This document shows, piece by piece, positions 5,159-8,382 of a DNA stretch of 8,382 nt (position 1 is the stretch's first letter; each line of letters opens with the position of its first letter). Position numbers and translations under genes: made by a program. Source of the DNA: Candidatus Parcubacteria bacterium (GTDB lineage: Bacteria > Patescibacteriota > Minisyncoccia > Phycocordibacterales > UBA1006); NCBI GenBank assembly GCA_027028225.1, contig JALVJP010000052.1, positions 807-9,188 on the forward strand. Direction: 5' to 3'. The notes under the pieces are model-generated. The model saw only the letters and a program-made list of their open reading frames with translations. It made no database searches and was not told where the DNA came from.

Positions 5159-5529
5159 CCTATTTGAGAATTTACCCAAACAAAGAATGGATATTCCTTT
5201 TCATGACCAAATGAATCAACAAGTCGTATTACCGCATTATCATAAGGGTTATGAAAGAATAACTCTTCATCTATTGATCTACGAGAACCATCCCTATCAC
5301 TTACCTTCAATTGAAGTTCTCTTCCGTTTAGAAATGCAGATTTAGTGTGAATAACATCGACATGAAGATGGTAAGAATTGTCTACAAGATTGATAAAATG
5401 TTGAAAATTTCCTTCACCAAGACGAGGGCCCTCTATATATGGAGAGTAACGAGAGATTGTGAAAAGAATAAAAATGAAAAAGAGAATGAATACAACCCCT
5501 CGCACTGTTTTTTTTCCAAACAAAAACAT
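5146..5529 (-). CDS. Small membrane-anchored protein with an Ig-like domain, co-transcribed with ftsK
   Basis: 127 residues. A basic N-terminus (MFLFGKKTVR) and one strong hydrophobic helix (about 11-26) act as an uncleaved anchor or signal. The remaining 100 residues should be outside. Residues 64-120 contain SAFLNGREL, then a polar turn, and later NAVIRLVDSFGHEKEY. This recalls small Ig-like or glucodextranase-B-type domains of the form LNGR...G.F...L....N.I.....D.FG; the assignment is inference from that pattern. The gene starts 6 bases after the ftsK stop, with AAGG four bases before the ATG, the only Shine-Dalgarno-like start seen here, as expected for the second gene of an operon. Its TAG lies inside the shared terminator stem. 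A role at the division site is only suggested by the pairing with ftsK. Confidence 0.78.
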   Translation of the reverse strand: MFLFGKKTVRGVVFILFFIFILFTISRYSPYIEGPRLGEGNFQHFINLVDNSYHLHVDVIHTKSAFLNGRELQLKVSDRDGSRRSIDEELFFHNPYDNAVIRLVDSFGHEKEYPFFVWVNSQIGKSE

Positions 5530-5535
5530 AATGCC

Positions 5536-7770
5536 TTAATTAAGAACTTCTTCTGGTTCTTCGACCGACTGGCTTGGTTTTTCATACACTTCTCTCGCTT
5601 TTGATCCTTGCGAAGGGCCGATGACACCTCTCTCTTCAAGGAGATCCATAATTCTCGCTGCGCGAGAGTACCCAATTGAGAGGCGTCGTTGGAGGTAGGA
5701 AGTAGATGCTTTCTGTGCACTCACCACAATCGCACGCGCTTCTTCATAGAGAGGATCATCTCCTCCTTCCTCTGATGGCTCAAATCCGCCACCTCCGTCT
5801 ACCTCTTCATCTGGAATAACAATCTCATCATCAAGCGCAAAACGCGTATGTTTTTGAATATAAGAGACAACGGATTTAACCTCATCTTCTGATACAAAGG
5901 GACATTGGATACGAATTGGGTCATTTGAATTTTCCCCTTTATAGAGCATATCCCCTTTTCCAAGCAGCTTTTCTGCTCCTCGTGTATCAAGAATAGTTCG
6001 TGAATCAATTTGTGATGTCACACGAAGCGCCATTCGTGTAGGAATGTTTGCCTTAATGAGACCGGTAATCACGTTTACAGAAGGTCGTTGCGTTGCGAGC
6101 ACAAGATGAATTCCTACCGCACGAGACATCTGTGCGAGGCGCACGATTGACGCTTCAAGCTCGCGTGGATATGCGCTCATAATATCAGAAAGCTCATCCA
6201 TAATGACCACAATGTAGGGCATCTTTTCAGGGAGTTCAGATGAGAGCGATTCTATCTCCTCCTCTTCAAGGTCTTTGTATGCAGGAGCAACAATTGTCTT
6301 GTGGTAAGAATCAATATCACGAACCGCATACGATTGAAGCACATCATAACGGCGCTCCATCTCTCGCACTGCCCATTTCAATGCGAGCACTGCTTTCTTG
6401 GGATCAGTAATTACAGGGGTAAGGAGGTGTGGAATTTTTTTATAGAGCGTAAGCTCCACACGCTTTGGGTCAATCATAATGAAGCGAAGCATCTCGGGTC
6501 CGTTTCGGTAGAGAAGTGAAACAATGAGATTATGAATAGTAACTGATTTTCCTGACCCAGTTGCTCCCGCAATGAGTACATGAGGCATCTTCCCTACATT
6601 TGCAAAATAGGATTCCCCAGAAACTCCTTTTCCAAGAGATACGAGAAGTGGTGTTTTAGAATCTTTAAACTGCGGTTCTGAGAGGAGCGAACCAAGTCCA
6701 ATAGAAGCGGTAGCTTTATTAGGAACCTCAATCCCTACAAGCGAGCGTCCTGGGATTGGTGCCTCAATACGAATTGATTTTGCGGCGAGTGCGAGTGCAA
6801 TTTCATTTTGAAGACTCGCGATGCGTGAGAGGCGAATTCCTTGCGCAGGTTTAATTGCATAACGTGTTACTGTTGGTCCAATGGAGATTTCATCCATTTC
6901 CACCGGAATTCCAAAGTTCATAAGCGTGCGCTGAATGAGATTCGCGTTCGCCTTGATGTCTCCTGTGGAAGGCTTTCCTGAAGAGGTTCCAAGAAGAGAA
7001 ATTGGTGGAATCTTATAAGAAGAGATGAAGGGAACGCTTGTATCAAAATGTGCTTCTTCCTCTTTTTTATTTTTCTTTTCTTTTTTTACCTGAGATGGAG
7101 TTTCTTTTTGCTGAGGAGAAGTGTTCTCTTTTTCTTCATTCTTTATAATCGCCTCTTCAATTTTTTTCTCCTTCTCTTTCTCCTCTTCATACTCTTGCAT
7201 TTTTTCCTCAACTTTTTCTTTCAAGGAATTGATTGCACGGAGGTGTGGGTCAAAGAGAAGTATGAGCGAAAGAATGATAACGATGATAAAAAATATCGCA
7301 GAGAAATAAATTCCAAAACCATTTTCAAGAAGTTCCGCAAACCATGTTCCTACTACCCCACCATAAGGAGATTGTGCGTGAAGAGAGAAAAGAGATAGAA
7401 GCCCAGAACCAAAAAGAAGAGTTGAAAGAAAAGCGAAAAACTCACGCTTTCCAAATATGAGACGATGAAAATCTTTCCAGAGAAGAAGGATAAAGGTGAG
7501 AGGAAAGATAATCCACGTATGCCCAAATGGTGTTTTGAGAAAAACCCTATTAAACCAATCTCCTACCGGACCCGCAATCCCAATTCCTGACATTGTAAGA
7601 AAGAGAAACACAAGCGACCAAAGGAGCATCCTCGCAAATCGATGACGCGGAATAAGGAAAGAAAAAAGAGAAGGAAATTTCTTGAAGAAAGAAAGTGTTC
7701 CTTTTTTCTTTCCTTCACTTTTCCTTGTACTCTTTTTCCCTTTTGTGGATTTCTTTTTCGCCTGAGTCAT
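5536..7770 (-). CDS. ftsK: DNA translocase FtsK/SpoIIIE
   Basis: 744 residues from the ATG at 7770. FtsK pumps DNA through the closing septum and aligns chromosome ends. Order: basic N-terminus (1-31), four membrane helices (about 47-66, 84-98, 110-130, 152-173), a Glu/Lys-rich probable coiled-coil linker (180-240), the alpha/beta motor and the gamma winged helix. Motor motifs: GATGSGKS Walker A (402-409), IDPKRVEL (433-440), IVVIMDELSDIM Walker B (520-531), ATQRPSVNVITGLIKANIP (559 to 577). The gamma domain (about 676-720) holds QRRLSIGYSRAARIMDLLEERGVIGP, which reads polar DNA signals in known FtsKs. The frame stays open to an ATG at 7893, but the extra 41 residues cross the promoter and look unlike an FtsK N-terminus. 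The ATG at 7770 is 10 bases behind TAGACT and is preferred. The small gene at 5529 follows. Confidence 0.97.
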   Translation of the reverse strand: MTQAKKKSTKGKKSTRKSEGKKKGTLSFFKKFPSLFSFLIPRHRFARMLLWSLVFLFLTMSGIGIAGPVGDWFNRVFLKTPFGHTWIIFPLTFILLLWKDFHRLIFGKREFFAFLSTLLFGSGLLSLFSLHAQSPYGGVVGTWFAELLENGFGIYFSAIFFIIVIILSLILLFDPHLRAINSLKEKVEEKMQEYEEEKEKEKKIEEAIIKNEEKENTSPQQKETPSQVKKEKKNKKEEEAHFDTSVPFISSYKIPPISLLGTSSGKPSTGDIKANANLIQRTLMNFGIPVEMDEISIGPTVTRYAIKPAQGIRLSRIASLQNEIALALAAKSIRIEAPIPGRSLVGIEVPNKATASIGLGSLLSEPQFKDSKTPLLVSLGKGVSGESYFANVGKMPHVLIAGATGSGKSVTIHNLIVSLLYRNGPEMLRFIMIDPKRVELTLYKKIPHLLTPVITDPKKAVLALKWAVREMERRYDVLQSYAVRDIDSYHKTIVAPAYKDLEEEEIESLSSELPEKMPYIVVIMDELSDIMSAYPRELEASIVRLAQMSRAVGIHLVLATQRPSVNVITGLIKANIPTRMALRVTSQIDSRTILDTRGAEKLLGKGDMLYKGENSNDPIRIQCPFVSEDEVKSVVSYIQKHTRFALDDEIVIPDEEVDGGGGFEPSEEGGDDPLYEEARAIVVSAQKASTSYLQRRLSIGYSRAARIMDLLEERGVIGPSQGSKAREVYEKPSQSVEEPEEVLN

Positions 7771-7780
7771 ACTTCTTTCT

Positions 7781-7808
7781 AGTCTATCAGGAAAAGAGGG
7801 CTTTTCAA
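7781..7808 (-). promoter_or_regulatory. Promoter of ftsK
   Basis: Minus strand: TTGAAA (7808-7803), 16 bases, then TAGACT (7786-7781) with an extended TGA before it, then 10 bases to the ATG. Predicted transcript start is about 3 bases before the ATG. This placement is the main reason to reject the upstream in-frame ATG at 7893. Confidence 0.68.
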
Positions 7809-7876
7809 CTACCACACCTTCAACAAAGATATTCATTCGACATAAGCAATATTTCAGTTGGGAGTTCGTTATATAG

Positions 7877-7915
7877 GAGACGGGCGAGTGCATAATCTAC
7901 GCACTCGCCCGTCTC
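7877..7915. repeat. Dispersed hairpin repeat, copy 2
   Basis: GAGACGGGCGAGTGC (7877-7891) pairs with 7901-7915; after one A/C mismatch (G-U on the minus strand) two more pairs close the same ATC loop as in copy 1. The 31-base core differs from copy 1 at one base, while the outer stem bases differ (GAGA/TCTC here, AAG/CTT there) but stay complementary. It lies upstream of the divergent ftsK and AAA ATPase genes. Confidence 0.88.
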
Positions 7916-7973
7916 TTTACAAAAAACTCCTCATTCTCATATCTAATCTTACGAACACAGAGATAAACAAAAC

Positions 7974-8028
7974 CTCTCGTATAGTTTCTATACTGAGAGT
8001 TATTCAAACATTCAATTGAATGTTTGAA
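7974..8028. other. Two consecutive palindromic structures in the ftsK-AAA intergenic region
   Basis: The region 7771-8155 has no gene. Besides two promoters and the hairpin repeat it holds a bulged hairpin, CTCTC-GTATAG (7974-7984) with CTATAC-T-GAGAG (7988-7999) around TTT, and three bases later a perfect 26-bp palindrome (8003-8028, axis CAA|TTG, arms beginning TTCAAACATT). A T-run follows at 8035-8039 on the plus strand; GTTTTGTTT follows the first hairpin on the minus strand. Operator, small RNA or remnant of an old terminator are all possible. From 8040 to 8110 I see only AT-rich sequence. Confidence 0.7.
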
Positions 8029-8116
8029 CGAGGATTTTTGTATATAGGGAAAAACACGTTAATTCGAAAAAATAATAAAAATTTGTGTATTCTACTACAA
8101 CAAATTAATATATTTC

Positions 8117-8145
8117 TTGTATTTACATAAATAAGATGCTATTAT
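8117..8145 (+). promoter_or_regulatory. Promoter of the AAA+ ATPase gene
   Basis: TTGTAT (8117-8122), 17 bases, then TATTAT (8140-8145) with extended TGC (8137-8139). The ATG follows after 10 bases, the same geometry as recA, ftsK and the TPI-like gene. The -35 is weak. Confidence 0.6.
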
Positions 8146-8155
8146 AACGAGTAGT

Positions 8156-8382
8156 ATGAAGTATATAGAAAGATACATAAAAGATAGTATCATCAAAAAA
8201 ATACAACCCAACAAAGTAGTAGTGATATACGGAGCAAGACAAGTTGGGAAAACAACTCTTCTTAGAAAAATTCTTGAAGAAATGAATAAGCCTTATCTTT
8301 ACGCCAACGGAGAAAGTATTGACGATAGAAAATGGCTCTCCTCTGAATCAATAGAGGCGTTACGCAAGCATATTGGCAACAG
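8156..8382 (+). CDS. AAA+ ATPase, probable AAA_14/DUF4143 type, N-terminal part (runs off right edge)
   Basis: The first 75 codons are present; the frame is still open at the window end. The protein begins MKYIERYIKDSIIKKIQPNK, followed by VVVIYGARQVGKTTLLRKIL with a Walker A GARQVGKT (residues 26-33), then a helix and KPYLYANGES, the second strand of the ATPase core. This start is typical of single-protein AAA_14 ATPases that carry a C-terminal DUF4143 domain. These are common in mobile or frequently exchanged gene sets; their biochemical role is poorly known. Codon use is more A-rich than in ftsK or RNase HI, and the flanking intergenic DNA is AT-rich, which may mean later arrival. The DUF4143 half lies outside the window, so the subfamily is inferred from the N-terminus alone. 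Confidence 0.82.
   Translation, partial: MKYIERYIKDSIIKKIQPNKVVVIYGARQVGKTTLLRKILEEMNKPYLYANGESIDDRKWLSSESIEALRKHIGN

Noticed and set aside
5433..5720. Minus-strand frame of 95 codons at the end of ftsK
   Set aside because: It overlaps the conserved gamma domain of FtsK in another frame and the gene at 5529; no independent support.
7048..7398. Phe/Leu-rich plus-strand frames that look like membrane proteins
   Set aside because: They are the complement of the Glu/Lys-rich linker of FtsK, which gives Phe/Leu/Ser codons when read backwards.
7771..7893. Upstream in-frame ATG that would add 41 residues to FtsK
   Set aside because: The extension overlaps a good promoter (TTGAAA-16-TAGACT), starts inside the hairpin repeat, and reads unlike any FtsK N-terminus; the ATG at 7770 has the standard 10-base spacing.
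1..8382. CRISPR array, tRNA, rRNA or insertion sequence
   Set aside because: No regularly spaced direct repeats, tRNA cloverleaf, rRNA segment or transposase gene was seen on either strand.

Overview
The window looks like the chromosome of a bacterium with a small, AT-leaning genome, most likely a member of the Patescibacteria (Candidate Phyla Radiation, Parcubacteria-like). The clues are compact housekeeping genes in mostly single-gene units, start codons placed directly behind -10 boxes with no Shine-Dalgarno, a 244-residue uncharacterised protein of a type I associate with this group, an RNase HI carrying an extra C-terminal module, and a RecA with a [17 protein letters not shown] segment. 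The lineage call is inference from style, not from a marker-gene search.

Layout, left to right. The N-terminal 194 residues of a CaCA-family Na+/Ca2+-type antiporter run leftwards off the edge (1-582, minus). A divergent promoter pair with almost touching -35 boxes separates it from a small lipoprotein gene (677-1312, plus). The lipoprotein reading frame is tiled nearly end to end with inverted repeats, and it ends in a GAAA-loop terminator and two more hairpins. RNase HI (1441-2172, minus) converges on these. Between RNase HI and recA lies a 170-base cluster of three stem-loops: a 17-bp inverted repeat with a 68-base interior, a bidirectional terminator, and the first copy of a dispersed hairpin. 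recA (2431-3480, minus) is divergent from a gene for a CheD-like protein (3543-4277, plus). That gene is followed by a triosephosphate-isomerase homologue with changed active-site residues (4313-5122, plus). A two-way terminator then separates it from a convergent minus-strand pair: ftsK (5536-7770) and, 6 bases downstream of it, a small membrane-anchored protein gene (5146-5529). The intergenic region 7771-8155 holds the second copy of the dispersed hairpin, a bulged hairpin and a 26-bp perfect palindrome. It is followed by the first 75 codons of an AAA+ ATPase gene (8156 onward, plus).

The genes are mainly housekeeping: DNA recombination (RecA), RNA-DNA hybrid removal (RNase HI), chromosome segregation (FtsK), central carbon metabolism (TPI-like) and ion transport. 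They do not form one pathway. The strongest window-wide signal is regulatory: seven of the eight genes that seem to have their own promoter carry a -10-like hexamer only 7-10 bases before the ATG, usually with an extended TGn. This predicts leaderless or almost leaderless mRNAs. The most unusual local signals are the hairpin-saturated lipoprotein gene, the substituted active site of the TPI homologue and the dispersed palindromes.
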